A stretch of DNA of 64,000 nucleotides from assembly GCF_001974875.1 (NCBI RefSeq), contig NZ_MTQD01000008.1, positions 152,977 through 216,976 of the forward strand, read 5' to 3'. Both the position numbers and the translations under genes were made by a program. Source of the stretch: Pseudoalteromonas sp. EB27. GTDB lineage: Bacteria > Pseudomonadota > Gammaproteobacteria > Enterobacterales > Alteromonadaceae. Shown here piece by piece: positions 54,982-64,000 of this stretch (the first letter of the stretch is position 1; each line of letters opens with the position of its first letter). The notes below the pieces were generated by a model that was not told where the DNA came from, did no database searches, and worked only from the letters and a program-made list of their open reading frames with translations.

Positions 54982-56972
54982 GCGACCATTTTCAGTTAAG
55001 ATCACATTTTAAACCAGCAGGCGATCAGCCCACAGCAATTAAACAGCTTTGCGAAGGGCTAGAAGCTGGCCTTGCACACCAAACGTTATTAGGTGCTACT
55101 GGTACAGGTAAAACCTTTACCATGGCTAATATTATTAACGATTTAAACCGTCCAACAATAATAATGGCGCACAATAAAACGCTTGCCGCGCAGCTATACG
55201 GGGAGATGAAAGAGTTTTTCCCTAAAAATGCGGTTGAATATTTTGTATCGTATTACGATTACTACCAACCAGAAGCCTATGTTGTATCAAGCGATACTTT
55301 TATTGAAAAAGATGCCTCTATAAACGAGCACATAGAGCAAATGCGTTTAAGCGCGACCAAAGCACTGCTTGAGCGTCGCGATACTATTATTGTGGCGTCG
55401 GTATCGGCTATTTATGGTTTGGGCGACCCTAAATCGTACATGAAAATGATGCTACTTTTAAAAGTGGGCGAAAAAGTAGATCAACGCGACATGCTACGTC
55501 GCCTAGCTGAAATACAATATACCCGCAACGACATAGATTTTAGCCGAGGTACATACCGTGTACGTGGCGAAGTGGTCGACATATTCCCTGCAGAATCAGA
55601 CACATTTGCTGTTCGAGTAGAAATGTTTGATGACGAAATAGAGCGCTTAAGTATTTTTGATCCGCTCACTGGCGCTGTTGAAAAGCACATAGTCCGTACC
55701 ACTATCTACCCAAAAACACACTACGTTACCCCGCGTGAAAAAATACTCGGTGCTATCGATAAAATACAAGAAGAACTAAAAGATCGAAGAGCCCAGTTAC
55801 TAAGTGCTAATAAATTAGTAGAAGAGCAACGCGTAACGCAGCGTACGCAATACGATATGGAAATGATGCGAGAGCTAGGTTATTGCTCAGGTATAGAAAA
55901 CTATAGCCGCTATCTATCTGGCCGCACGCCAGGCGATCCGCCGCCTACGTTACTTGATTATCTCCCAGACGATGCATTGATGATTATTGATGAATCGCAC
56001 GTAACCGTATCGCAAATTGGCGCAATGTATAAAGGCGACAGAAGCCGTAAAGAAAACCTAGTTGAATATGGCTTCAGAATGCCCTCAGCAATGGACAACA
56101 GACCGCTGCGCTTTGAAGAGTTTGAAGCTATTTCACCTCAAACTATTTATGTATCGGCAACGCCAGGCGACTTTGAATTAGAACGTTGTGTGGGCGCAAT
56201 TGCAGAGCAAGTAATTCGCCCAACAGGCTTGCTCGACCCACTTATTGAAGTGCGCCCAGTGGGCGATCAGGTTGACGACCTCCTATCAGAAATTTATAAA
56301 AGTGTAGAGAAGGGCGAACGCGTACTGGTAACCACATTGACCAAACGTATGTCTGAGGATTTAACCGATTACTTAAGTGAGCATGGCGTAAAAGTGCGTT
56401 ACTTACATTCAGACATAGACACGGTTGAACGGGTTGAAATTATTCGTGATTTACGTGCAGGCGTGTTTGATGTGTTAGTGGGCATTAACTTACTTCGAGA
56501 GGGTTTGGATATGCCAGAAGTAGCGCTAGTAGCAATATTAGATGCTGACAAAGAAGGCTTTTTACGCTCAGCGCGTTCAATTATTCAAACCATTGGTCGT
56601 GCTGCACGTCACTTAGATGGTCGCGCAATTTTATACGGTGATAAAATTACAAAGTCGATGGCCAAGGCCATGGACGAAACAGCGCGCAGACGCGAAATTC
56701 AGCATGCTTATAATGTTGAACACGGTATTGAACCGCATTCACTAGCCAAAAAGATTCTTGATGCGATGGATGTAGGCGAAGAGGCCGGCCCTAAAGACAA
56801 TTTAAGGCTTATTCGTAAAGATTCTAAAAAGGTACTTAGCGCGAAAGAAATTACAGTGCAAATTAAGCAGCTTGAAACCAAAATGCATGCATACGCAAGC
56901 GACCTAGAATTTGAAAAAGCGGGCTCTGTTCGCGATGAAATACATGAACTACAACAACAGTTGATTAATTAA
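54978..56972 (+). CDS. uvrB: UvrABC system protein B
   Basis: This is the DNA-damage-verifying helicase-like subunit of nucleotide excision repair. It has Walker A '[13 protein letters not shown]', '[11 protein letters not shown]' (the beta-hairpin that clamps DNA), '[11 protein letters not shown]', helicase motif VI '[17 protein letters not shown]', and a C-terminal UvrC-binding UVR motif '[23 protein letters not shown]'. The 664-aa length is normal. Translation starts at TTG 54978 with GGAG upstream, overlapping the MATE stop (TTGA). Confidence 0.97.
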   Translation: MSDHFQLRSHFKPAGDQPTAIKQLCEGLEAGLAHQTLLGATGTGKTFTMANIINDLNRPTIIMAHNKTLAAQLYGEMKEFFPKNAVEYFVSYYDYYQPEAYVVSSDTFIEKDASINEHIEQMRLSATKALLERRDTIIVASVSAIYGLGDPKSYMKMMLLLKVGEKVDQRDMLRRLAEIQYTRNDIDFSRGTYRVRGEVVDIFPAESDTFAVRVEMFDDEIERLSIFDPLTGAVEKHIVRTTIYPKTHYVTPREKILGAIDKIQEELKDRRAQLLSANKLVEEQRVTQRTQYDMEMMRELGYCSGIENYSRYLSGRTPGDPPPTLLDYLPDDALMIIDESHVTVSQIGAMYKGDRSRKENLVEYGFRMPSAMDNRPLRFEEFEAISPQTIYVSATPGDFELERCVGAIAEQVIRPTGLLDPLIEVRPVGDQVDDLLSEIYKSVEKGERVLVTTLTKRMSEDLTDYLSEHGVKVRYLHSDIDTVERVEIIRDLRAGVFDVLVGINLLREGLDMPEVALVAILDADKEGFLRSARSIIQTIGRAARHLDGRAILYGDKITKSMAKAMDETARRREIQHAYNVEHGIEPHSLAKKILDAMDVGEEAGPKDNLRLIRKDSKKVLSAKEITVQIKQLETKMHAYASDLEFEKAGSVRDEIHELQQQLIN

Positions 56973-56974
56973 AA

Positions 56975-57913
56975 ATGACAGCAAACTTTACTCCTCTTAT
57001 TACCGCGCTTGAAGATGCGCCAATTTTAAAAAATGAACTGTGCCGTGTTTTTCATGGTCGAGGCCACAGTATTGAGGCGTTAAGCCATATAAATTTAGAC
57101 TTTTATCCGCCAAGTTTATTTTTAGTTTCGTACGACGAAATTGACGAGCAAACACTAAGCGAGCTTACCGATGTAGTGTGGCAGTGGGCGCAAGCAAATC
57201 AGCCTGAGCTTATTACGTCACTTGTGTATCAGCAACGCGCTGGTGTACAAAGCCAAAACACCGTGGTTTATGGGCAATTACCTAACCCGCATGTTGTAAC
57301 CGAAAACGGCATTCGTTTTTTGGTTGATTTACAGAGCCGTCAAAATACCGGAATATTTCCCGACATGCGCAGCGGTCGTGAGTTTGTAATGGCTAATAGT
57401 AAGCATGGCAAAGTGCTTAATTTGTTTTCGTATACGTGTGGATTTTCGCTTGCAGCAATGCAAGGCGGGGCAGATCATGTAATGAACATGGATATGAGCA
57501 AAGGCGTACTTAAAGTAGGCAAGCAAAACCATCAACTAAACGGTTTTGAGCGCGGCGTAAGCTTTTTACCTCATGATATTTTAAAGTCGTTTGGTAAACT
57601 AAAAAAAGCAGCCCCGTTTGACTTAATAATAGTTGATCCGCCAAGCTTTCAAAAAGGCAGCTTTATTTTAACTAAAGACTACCAAAAAGTACTGCGCAGA
57701 TTGCCAGAGCTACTTTGCGATACAACACAATTGTTATTGTGTGCTAATAGCCCAGAGCTTAGCGAAGAGGCGTTTAAAGCGTTAATAAACGAGCACACCC
57801 AAGGCGCAATTGAATTTGTTGAGCGCCTAGCCCCTACCGAGCGTTTTACTGAAGTAGACAGCGACAGAAGCTTAAAAGCACTTATCTACAAAACGTCACA
57901 ATCTACTGATTAA
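56975..57913 (+). CDS. Class I SAM-dependent methyltransferase (RlmI/RlmK-like rRNA family)
   Basis: This is a Rossmann-fold methyltransferase with 'VLNLFSYTCGFSLAAMQGGADHVMNMDMSKGVL' (SAM-binding motif I and the acidic motif II) and 'FDLIIVDPPSFQKGSF' (DPPS/F catalytic motif IV), as in the 23S rRNA m5C/m7G methyltransferases. It lacks the N-terminal PUA domain of RlmI. The substrate is probably RNA, but the exact base is not predictable. It follows uvrB by 2 bp and precedes the next methyltransferase gene directly, so all are in one operon. Confidence 0.85.
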   Translation: MTANFTPLITALEDAPILKNELCRVFHGRGHSIEALSHINLDFYPPSLFLVSYDEIDEQTLSELTDVVWQWAQANQPELITSLVYQQRAGVQSQNTVVYGQLPNPHVVTENGIRFLVDLQSRQNTGIFPDMRSGREFVMANSKHGKVLNLFSYTCGFSLAAMQGGADHVMNMDMSKGVLKVGKQNHQLNGFERGVSFLPHDILKSFGKLKKAAPFDLIIVDPPSFQKGSFILTKDYQKVLRRLPELLCDTTQLLLCANSPELSEEAFKALINEHTQGAIEFVERLAPTERFTEVDSDRSLKALIYKTSQSTD

Positions 57914-58594
57914 ATGAAACTCAGCAAACGCCTAACTGCCATTAATACATTAATTTCGCAGCATCACGATATTATTTGGGATTGCTGCTGCGACCATGGT
58001 TATTTAGGCATGGCGCTATTAAAACGCGTAGCTGCAGAGCAGGTTATTTTTGTTGATATAGTCGCCACTTTAATGAACGACCTAGAAGCGCAATTATCAT
58101 CTATCAATAAATTACAAAAAGCCTGTAATAAAAATCCACAGTGGCAGGTCTTATGTCAGGATGTAGGCAAAATTGAAATTGCTCAAAGTAAAAGCCAAGT
58201 AGTTGTAATAGCAGGTGTTGGCGGTGAGCTGTTGTTAAGTTTAATACAACAAATTACGGCTAATAATACAGTGGAGCATTTAAATAATGTTCGGTTTATT
58301 TTATGTCCAGTGCATCACACTTATAAGTTGCGAGTCGGTTTAAAGCAACTAGGCTTAGGGCTTATAAGTGAGCAAATAGTTTACGACAACAAACGTTTTT
58401 ATGAAGTAATAGAAGTGAGCTTTAATACCAATAATGAGATTAGTCACACCGGCCACAAAATGTGGGACTTTACCAATACAGAACACGTTATGTACCAAGG
58501 CCAACTTATAAATCATTATAATAAAATGCTCAATAAAGATAAGCCATACTATCAAAAAGTTATAACAGACTATCAAGAACTCACTGATAGTTAA
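57914..58594 (+). CDS. TrmK-like tRNA (adenine-N1) methyltransferase family protein
   Basis: The protein resembles the TrmK/YqfN family of tRNA m1A22 methyltransferases: 'LSKRLTAINTLISQHHDIIWDCCCDHGYLGMALLKR' (SAM-binding motif I) and 'VVIAGVGGELLLSLIQQI'. TrmK orthologues also end with a coiled-coil tail, here short. It starts right at the stop of the preceding gene (no gap), which indicates coupling. The function on tRNA is inferred from family only. Confidence 0.78.
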   Translation: MKLSKRLTAINTLISQHHDIIWDCCCDHGYLGMALLKRVAAEQVIFVDIVATLMNDLEAQLSSINKLQKACNKNPQWQVLCQDVGKIEIAQSKSQVVVIAGVGGELLLSLIQQITANNTVEHLNNVRFILCPVHHTYKLRVGLKQLGLGLISEQIVYDNKRFYEVIEVSFNTNNEISHTGHKMWDFTNTEHVMYQGQLINHYNKMLNKDKPYYQKVITDYQELTDS

Positions 58595-58695
58595 AAAAGC
58601 CCGAAAGTAGGGCGTACATGTGATCTAATTACGACATTGATGACGTAATGTGTTCATAGTTTATATCGCACACCGCGAGTTTATTTGGTTTATTT

Positions 58696-59718
58696 ATGTC
58701 AGATAACAAGAGTCACATTAATCATTTGCTTAGCAATGAGCAAAAATGGCAACACAGTTACGAGCAACCTATTTCTTATGCACCCCTTGTGCAATTGGCT
58801 AATAGTAGCTGGGTGGTGCCACAGCATTTTTTACGTTACAAGCACACGCTTGAAAGCGTAAACGAAGTGCTTGAGAGTATTGAATTTTCGGCTCACTTTA
58901 GAGTGCTTGCTGCACAAAAAGGTGAAGAAATTTACTTGCAAGTAGCAGTGCTCAGCCCAGATAACTACCAAAAAAGTGCATCTACAAATGAAGGCAAAGC
59001 CAAAAAGCTATTATTTGGCAGACGCTGGATAGTAGAGGAAAATTTGCCTACTTCAGAGCTTATTCAAACAGCATTTTTAGCGTTAAAAGTAGCGCGTGAA
59101 CATGAAGTAAGAGAGCTTTTTCAGTTAATGCAAAGCGGCGCAACAAGCACGCCATTTAATAACCACCACGACTTACCTGTAATGGCGCAAAACCCCGAGC
59201 TTGTTAAAAGTGTAAGTGCTGAAAGCTATGTAGATGAAGTACTTAAACGTATTGTATTTGCAGGAAAAAGTATTGAGCTTAAAAGTCAGCAGCAAATAGC
59301 CGAGCAACATTTATATACTGTTGAGCTGTTGTGTGAGAATTGCCAACTTAGCGAGTTTAATAACAAAACTATTTTGTTTTTAACAGCAGATTCATCAGCT
59401 AATAGCTTTTTGCACGCCTTAATTACAGTATTGGTAGCCACAAGCAATGATTACGTAAACGAGCAATTTAAGTACAAAGGTTTTGCCCGTTTTAGTAAGC
59501 ACGTTGTGGTTGAGCAAATAGGTAACTTAAGTATCGCTATGCGCTCGCCAAGTACCGTAGGGCTTTGCTCTATGGGTAAGCAACATGCAAATAAGTTAAA
59601 CTTTGAGATAGACAGTGGCCGAGCTCCACAGGGCTGCGGGCAAGCTATTGGTGGGTTTTTAGCTGCTCATGGCATTGAGCAGCCAGAAAATGCACATTTA
59701 TATCCAAATTACTTATAA
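58696..59718 (+). CDS. Conserved hypothetical protein (possibly DUF3083 family)
   Basis: I recall gammaproteobacterial DUF3083 proteins of this length but cannot confirm the match. It is a 340-residue soluble protein without signal peptide, with 'LLFGRRWIVEENLPTSELIQTAFLALKVAREHEVRELF' and a C-terminal 'GRAPQGCGQAIGGFLAAHGI'. It stands alone on the plus strand, 100 bp after the TrmK-like gene. No catalytic motif could be recognised. Confidence 0.7.
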   Translation: MSDNKSHINHLLSNEQKWQHSYEQPISYAPLVQLANSSWVVPQHFLRYKHTLESVNEVLESIEFSAHFRVLAAQKGEEIYLQVAVLSPDNYQKSASTNEGKAKKLLFGRRWIVEENLPTSELIQTAFLALKVAREHEVRELFQLMQSGATSTPFNNHHDLPVMAQNPELVKSVSAESYVDEVLKRIVFAGKSIELKSQQQIAEQHLYTVELLCENCQLSEFNNKTILFLTADSSANSFLHALITVLVATSNDYVNEQFKYKGFARFSKHVVVEQIGNLSIAMRSPSTVGLCSMGKQHANKLNFEIDSGRAPQGCGQAIGGFLAAHGIEQPENAHLYPNYL

Positions 59719-59721
59719 CAA

Positions 59722-59964
59722 CTAAAGTTTATTAATTTCATCTTTAACGTTAAAGCTAGAATCAGTAACAATAGCCTCAAGTGTTTGTACACGCTCTTTT
59801 AATGCAAGCACTTGTGCGTTTGTTTCAGCTAATTGTTTATGGGCATCGCTGTTGTTGTTTTGCATTTTATGCTTAAACTCAAGATGCTTTTTATACATAT
59901 CGTAAACCACTCCTGAGCCAACCGAAATTAGCACAATAAGTACAATCATCGTAGTTCCAGACAT
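59722..59964 (-). CDS. Small membrane-anchored coiled-coil protein (80 aa)
   Basis: An N-terminal membrane helix ('MIVLIVLISVGSGVVYDMY') is followed by a charged coiled coil ('QLAETNAQVLALKERVQTLEAIV'), a layout like phage-shock protein PspB, but the match is not clear. The ATG at 59964 with AAGGA upstream is preferred over the longer frame from 59982. It is convergent with the preceding gene, ending 3 bp from it. Confidence 0.65.
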   Translation of the reverse strand: MSGTTMIVLIVLISVGSGVVYDMYKKHLEFKHKMQNNNSDAHKQLAETNAQVLALKERVQTLEAIVTDSSFNVKDEINKL

Positions 59965-60159
59965 AACCTCATTCCTTATCATTTTATTATTCGTTTATGG
60001 TTAAAGTATAACCTTTAAGCGCTTATGATAAAGCTGACAATTGTAACTTAATTTGTATAGTTTACTTGGCGTGTTCATAATTCATACATTTTTTATATTG
60101 TTTAATGGCGATAGTGCCTCCATATAATAAACATACTTTAGCCAATACAGAGAGTTGCC

Positions 60160-60609
60160 ATGTTAAATAATAAAATACCTCCCGTTATTGTTGTGCTGTT
60201 TTTTGCAGGCATAATGGCGCTTATTGCGCATTACAGTGTTATTGATTTCACCGCCTTTATTACCTATTTAGCAGCAAGTTTGGTTATTATAGGGTGTATT
60301 TTTTGTATTGCAGGGGTGGTGAGTTTTAAAATAGCAAACACCACAGTAAACCCTAGTAAACCTGAGCAAGCGTCAAAACTTATTACGAGCGGCATTTATA
60401 AAATTTCGCGTAACCCAATGTATGTGGGTTTTGCATTTATTTTAGCAGGGTGGGGTATTTGGTTAAGTTCCTTGTGGGCACTTTTATGTATTATCGGGTT
60501 TATTGCGTATTTAACGTTTTTTCAAATAATACCCGAGGAACGAGCGCTCACTAAATTATTTGGCGAAGAGTTTACCGCTTACAAAGCGCGCGTAAAACGC
60601 TGGTTATAG
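60160..60609 (+). CDS. Isoprenylcysteine carboxyl methyltransferase-like membrane protein
   Basis: This is a small membrane methyltransferase of the ICMT/PEMT superfamily with four predicted helices. The SAM-binding part is in the C-terminal half: 'SGIYKISRNPMYVGFAFILAGWGIW' and 'IIPEERALTKLFGEEFTAYKARVKRWL', both diagnostic. The 149-aa length is standard. The substrate in bacteria is mostly unknown. The gene is followed by a bidirectional terminator shared with queC. Confidence 0.88.
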   Translation: MLNNKIPPVIVVLFFAGIMALIAHYSVIDFTAFITYLAASLVIIGCIFCIAGVVSFKIANTTVNPSKPEQASKLITSGIYKISRNPMYVGFAFILAGWGIWLSSLWALLCIIGFIAYLTFFQIIPEERALTKLFGEEFTAYKARVKRWL

Positions 60610-60633
60610 TCTCTAAGTTAAAATTAAACAAAC

Positions 60634-60662
60634 AAAAAAGGCTATCGATGATAGCCTTTTTT
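60634..60662. terminator. Bidirectional terminator between the ICMT-like gene and queC
   Basis: A stem GGCTATC / GATAGCC with a GAT loop has A6 before and T6 after it. It serves both convergent genes. Confidence 0.9.
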
Positions 60663-60696
60663 ATTTGTAGCAACTGTATTACTAATTAATTGCTGC

Positions 60697-61353
60697 TTAT
60701 TCGTATTCTAACGGGTCTGTAATGTTATTTAGTGCAAATGCTTCAAGGCGTTCTTGGCACGCGCCACATTTACCACAGGCCTTTTCACGGCCGTTATAAC
60801 AAGTCCACGTTTGGCTGTAATCTAAACCCATTTCAATACCGTCGGTTAAAATACCAATTTTAGTATTGTTTAAGTATGGGCTAAAAATTTCTACAGCGTC
60901 GTAATTAGCAATACGGCACACATCATCCATTTTTTGCACAAATTCAGGACGGCAGTCGGGGTAAATAGCATGATCCCCAGAATGAGCACCGTAATAAACT
61001 TGGCTAGCTTTAAGTGATACCGCGTAACCAACAGCAAGCGAGAGCAAAATCATATTACGATTAGGAACAATCGTACTTTTCATGCTTTCTTCTTCGTAAT
61101 GGCCTTCTGGCACGTCAATATCATCAGTAAGAGATGAGCCACCAATAAGTTGGTTAATCGCCGAAATATCAACAATTTTGTGCGGAACGTTTAATTTTTC
61201 ACACACACTTGCTGCTACTTTAAGCTCTTTTACATGACGCTGACCATAGTCAAATGATAGGGCATATACATCATGGCCTTGTTGCAGGGCTTTATTTAAT
61301 ACGGTAAATGAGTCCATACCGCCGGAATAAATAACAACTACTTTTTGCGTCAT
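60697..61353 (-). CDS. queC: 7-cyano-7-deazaguanine synthase QueC
   Basis: This enzyme converts 7-carboxy-7-deazaguanine to preQ0 with ATP and ammonia in queuosine biosynthesis. It has the PP-loop '[14 protein letters not shown]', 'YGQRHVKEL' and the C-terminal zinc-binding cysteines '[22 protein letters not shown]'. The 218-aa length is usual. It is divergent from queE, which makes its substrate, with a 130-bp shared promoter region. Confidence 0.96.
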   Translation of the reverse strand: MTQKVVVIYSGGMDSFTVLNKALQQGHDVYALSFDYGQRHVKELKVAASVCEKLNVPHKIVDISAINQLIGGSSLTDDIDVPEGHYEEESMKSTIVPNRNMILLSLAVGYAVSLKASQVYYGAHSGDHAIYPDCRPEFVQKMDDVCRIANYDAVEIFSPYLNNTKIGILTDGIEMGLDYSQTWTCYNGREKACGKCGACQERLEAFALNNITDPLEYE

Positions 61354-61486
61354 ATCTGTTTTGCTCTTAGTTTTAATAGAGGTTTATATCAGGGCGCGAT
61401 ATACTACACGGCCGCAGCTTAAATAACAATTTTTGCACAGCGCTTTTTGGTTTTTTAATAGTAGCAATTTGGCTGCTAGGTAGTAA

Positions 61487-62164
61487 GTGAGATCTCTTTT
61501 GTACAAAATTAATGAAGTGTTTGAAACCATCCAAGGTGAAGCAAGTTTTACTGGCACACCTTCAATATTTTTGCGCCTGCAAGGCTGCCCAGTAGGCTGT
61601 TCTTGGTGCGACACCAAGCAAACGTGGGATGTTGATAACGTATATAAAGTATCGCTGGACGAAACCGTAGAAAAAAAAGCCGACTCAGATCATTGGGCTA
61701 ACGCCAGTGCAGAGCAAATTTTAGCGTTGTTTCAATCGCGTGGGTATACCGCAAAGCATGTAGTAATTACTGGCGGTGAGCCATGTATGTTTGACTTAAA
61801 TCCAGTATGTAACTTATTACACGAACACGGCTTTAGCACACAAATAGAAACCAGCGGCACGTTTGAAATACTCGCCCCAGAGCAAACATGGGTAACAGTA
61901 TCGCCAAAAATTAATATGCGCGGCGGTTATGAAGTACTTACCAGCACCATGAAGCGCGCAAACGAGATAAAACACCCCGTTGCCATGCAAAAGCATGTAG
62001 AAGAGCTAGAAGAGTTATTTGCTAAAACAGGCGTTAACCCTAAGCTTGTTTATTTGCAGCCAATTAGCCAAAAAGTATCAGCAACTAAATTAGCAATCGA
62101 CACCTGCATTGCCAAAAACTGGCGCCTATCAATACAAGTACATAAGTATTTAGGAATTAGTTAA
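61487..62164 (+). CDS. queE: 7-carboxy-7-deazaguanine synthase QueE
   Basis: This radical SAM enzyme converts 6-carboxy-tetrahydropterin to 7-carboxy-7-deazaguanine. The Cys cluster is 'CPVGCSWCDT' (C-X3-C-X2-C) and 'VVITGGEPCMFDL' follows, with 'YKINEVFETIQGEASFTGTPSIFLRLQG' at the start. The 225-aa length matches E. coli QueE. A GTG at 61487 with AGG upstream, or the TTG at 61499, may be the start; no ATG is available in frame nearby. It is divergent from queC. Confidence 0.93.
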   Translation: MRSLLYKINEVFETIQGEASFTGTPSIFLRLQGCPVGCSWCDTKQTWDVDNVYKVSLDETVEKKADSDHWANASAEQILALFQSRGYTAKHVVITGGEPCMFDLNPVCNLLHEHGFSTQIETSGTFEILAPEQTWVTVSPKINMRGGYEVLTSTMKRANEIKHPVAMQKHVEELEELFAKTGVNPKLVYLQPISQKVSATKLAIDTCIAKNWRLSIQVHKYLGIS

Positions 62165-62190
62165 AGCCAGCTTAAAGTTATATTACGTAT

Positions 62191-62299
62191 GTTGGGTAGA
62201 GCGTAGCGAAACCCAACAAACCTCTACTTCCGCACCATTTTCTAATAACGTTTTATAATATTTAAATACGTAGGCCGGATAAGCGAAGCGCCATCCGAC
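62191..62299. repeat. Composite REP-like repeat, copy 1
   Basis: Element A: GTTGGGT..ACCCAAC hairpin at 62191-62217. Element B: REP-like CGTAGGCCGGATAAGC..GCCATCCGAC at 62269-62299. A and B are about 51 bp apart. The same A-spacer-B order recurs at 63209-63314. The other bases of 62165-62435 show nothing notable. Confidence 0.75.
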
Positions 62300-62435
62300 A
62301 ACCCTGTACTTTATAGCCTAAAATTTATATCCTAGAATTACATCTACCTTAAAGCTCATATCTTCTTCGTTAATTGTGCTAATTAGTTTACTATGCGCGA
62401 CTTAAAAATATTCCACTACTTACCACTAGGCTTAT

Positions 62436-63179
62436 ATGTCCGTAAATGCGCTTTACACCGACCTTTCTGATTACTACGACTTAATGTGCGCAGATATAGA
62501 TTATCAAGCCCAAAGCAATTCTATTCACAGGCTGCACCAAATTTTTGGTAATGGTGGAAATACCCATCTCGATTTAGCGTGTGGCACCGGCCCGCATGTA
62601 CGCCACTTTATTGATTACGGCTATAAAAGTAGTGGGCTTGATTTAAACCAGCCAATGCTCGATAAAGCAAAAGTTCGCTGCCCAGAAGCGCAATTTTCGT
62701 TGCAAAACATGAGTGAATTTAAGGTCACTGAGCACTTGGATTTAATTACCTGCTTTTTGTATTCACTGCATTACTGCGACGGAATTGATAAGTTAAAAGA
62801 GTGCCTTGCTAGCGTGCACAATGCATTAAACGTAGGTGGAATATTTTGCTTTAACACGGTTGATAAAAACAAAATCGACAGCGATTCATTTGTAGAGCAC
62901 ACCGCAACAAGCGAAAATAGCTTCTTCACATTTCGATCTGGCTGGCATTACAGTGGCAGCGGCAATAAACAGCTATTAAAACTCAGCATAGAAAAAACCA
63001 CCGCAGACAACACACTCGTATGGCACGACGAGCACCCAATGGTTGCTTTTAGTTATACCGAGCTTAAAGAAGCCTTAAAGCCGTACTTCGAATTCCACAT
63101 ATTTGAACATGACTACGACAAAATAACCCCATGGGCAGAGCGCTCAGGCAACGCCATTTTCGTCTGCGTAAAAATATAA
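62436..63179 (+). CDS. Class I SAM-dependent methyltransferase
   Basis: The Rossmann-fold methyltransferase has SAM motif I 'THLDLACGTGPHVRHFIDYGYKSSGLDLNQPMLDKAK' and 'FSLQNMSEFKVTEHLDLITCFLYSLHYC'. It resembles small-molecule methyltransferases of the Methyltransf_25/11 groups with a C-terminal beta domain ('GWHYSGSGNKQLLKLSIEK'). The substrate is unknown. It stands alone and is flanked by the two copies of the composite repeat. Confidence 0.85.
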   Translation: MSVNALYTDLSDYYDLMCADIDYQAQSNSIHRLHQIFGNGGNTHLDLACGTGPHVRHFIDYGYKSSGLDLNQPMLDKAKVRCPEAQFSLQNMSEFKVTEHLDLITCFLYSLHYCDGIDKLKECLASVHNALNVGGIFCFNTVDKNKIDSDSFVEHTATSENSFFTFRSGWHYSGSGNKQLLKLSIEKTTADNTLVWHDEHPMVAFSYTELKEALKPYFEFHIFEHDYDKITPWAERSGNAIFVCVKI

Positions 63180-63208
63180 GTTAAACACTCATCAAGAAGA
63201 GATAAAAG

Positions 63209-63314
63209 GTTGGGCAGAGCGCAGCGAAACCCAACGAACCTCCATACCCACGGCCCAATAACCCCGCATTATATATTTGAAAACGTAGATCGGATAAGCG
63301 AAGCGCCATCAGAC
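63209..63314. repeat. Composite REP-like repeat, copy 2
   Basis: Element A: GTTGGG..CCCAAC at 63209-63235. Element B: CGTAGATCGGATAAGC..GCCATCAGAC at 63284-63314, 48 bp further on. The spacer keeps an AACCTC-type start as in copy 1. Confidence 0.75.
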
Positions 63315-63432
63315 GATGCACCGTATTTGAGTTTCGGCGCGTAAAATTCTGTATATTAATTTCAGTTTCATCGACTCTAAAATATATGCTACTTTCAAAT
63401 AGTGGATTTAATAATGATAAAAGGAATTTAAA

Positions 63433-63880
63433 ATGGAACTCTCTGCATCAATTCTCCTCCTAATAATTACCATATTGATTTGTCTTGGTTGGTACAACCA
63501 TACAAAAAATTTAAAAATACAGTTTAAAAAAAATATTAAGGCATTAAATGATTCTTTAGCTTTAGCGCGAGAAGAAGCTAAAAAGCAATCATTGAAAAAT
63601 AAAGAGCTAACTGAGAAATATAGCCCAATCATTCAAGCTGAATCTTACTCTCAAGCTTTATTAGATGAAGCGAAACTAAAAGCAAATGCTATAAAGCAAA
63701 CTGCTGAAAATTTAGCTAATGAAGTTAAAAATGAATCTATTACTGTAAGTGAGTCATTAAAGGAACAAAGAATAGAGGGGAGTCTAAGACTTCGAGAAGC
63801 GAAGGAGAAAGCTGAAAAAATTAGGTTGGATGCTAATCAAGAAGCTGACCGTATTACTTTATTCGCAGAGCAAAGCCCCC
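63433..63880 (+). pseudogene. Membrane-anchored coiled-coil protein, cut by an insertion sequence
   Basis: An N-terminal membrane helix ('ILLLIITILICLGWY') is followed by a long charged coiled coil with 'KYSPIIQAESYSQALLDEAKLKANAIKQTAENLA'. This resembles the start of DUF4041-type proteins, though that is uncertain. The native frame is interrupted at about 63881 by an insertion sequence end; the frame then stops inside the IS at 63906. The downstream remainder is beyond the window. Confidence 0.6.
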
Positions 63881-64000
63881 TGTGTCAGGATAGTTGTCGC
63901 CTCTAACTTTTAATAGAGGCAGATAAAATGAGACGTCGATTTACACAAGAATTTAAAGTTCAAGCTGTTGAAAAAGCATTATCTCAATGTGATGATGTTC
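63881..64000 (+). mobile_element. Left end of an insertion sequence (IS3-like)
   Basis: TGTGTCAGGATAGTTGTC at 63881 is a TG-starting IS-like end. The dyad CCTCTA..TAGAGG (about 63899-63919) and a transposase OrfA start 47 bp inside the element. The right end lies outside the window. Confidence 0.7.
63928..64000 (+). CDS. Transposase OrfA, N-terminal part
   Basis: The ATG at 63928 with AGAGG upstream begins 'MRRRFTQEFKVQAVEKALSQ', the typical start of an IS3-group OrfA helix-turn-helix protein (RRRFT-EFK-AV). Only 24 residues are inside the window. It is the first gene of the insertion sequence that cuts the coiled-coil gene. Confidence 0.8.
   Translation, partial: MRRRFTQEFKVQAVEKALSQCDDV

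Overview
The window looks like chromosomal DNA of a marine gammaproteobacterium of the Alteromonadales. Pseudoalteromonas is my best guess, from the low-GC base composition, the rsxABCDGE-nth order, the TonB-dependent receptor and the style of the small dispersed repeats. It carries a clearly bounded integrated element of about 37.2 kb. No database search was run, so product names rest on motifs and remembered family features.

Layout. 1-5.9 kb is chromosomal: the end of a TonB-dependent receptor, a PLP-dependent Orn/Lys/Arg decarboxylase, a GGDEF protein, a membrane protein, and the detached 3' end of nth (endonuclease III). From about 6,099 to 43,310 lies the element, inserted inside nth. 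It begins with a large serine recombinase and carries a plasmid-like replication module (iteron-like repeats plus a Rep_3-type initiator), a 0.5-kb array of tiny DNA hairpins, and then a metal-resistance cargo. The cargo holds two HME-RND efflux systems, two CDF exporters, a CadR/PbrR-like MerR regulator with two matching operators, a broken mer remnant, and a copABCD copper operon with accessory genes and copRS. Beyond that come a TIR-domain protein and two cassette-like genes with attC-like sites. From 43 to 64 kb the chromosome resumes: a complete but chimeric nth, rsxEGDCBA, a LapD-like signalling protein, four identical tRNA-Asn genes, a MATE transporter, uvrB, three methyltransferases, queC/queE, dispersed repeats, and a coiled-coil gene cut by an insertion sequence at the right edge.

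The most notable point is the element-target relation. Joining the two chromosomal flanks at the shared 6-bp core GCCAGC rebuilds a normal nth reading frame. Joining the two element ends at the same core rebuilds an imperfect inverted repeat (19 of 24 positions matching) like a large-serine-integrase attP. In the integrated state the element supplies a new 3' part of nth. The resulting endonuclease III takes catalytic Lys120 from the chromosome and the catalytic Asp and all four Fe-S cysteines from the element, and one arm of the att site is translated as a 7-residue net insertion.

How the genes work together: the two RND pumps probably move divalent metals and/or copper or silver from periplasm or cytoplasm to the outside. 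The CDF proteins export cytosolic Zn/Cd/Co. The Cop proteins bind and oxidise copper in the periplasm under CopRS control. The MerR-family protein probably switches on both CDF units through TTGACT-N19-TAT promoters. No relaxase, type IV secretion gene or integron integrase is visible, so the element looks like a non-conjugative integrated plasmid or island.
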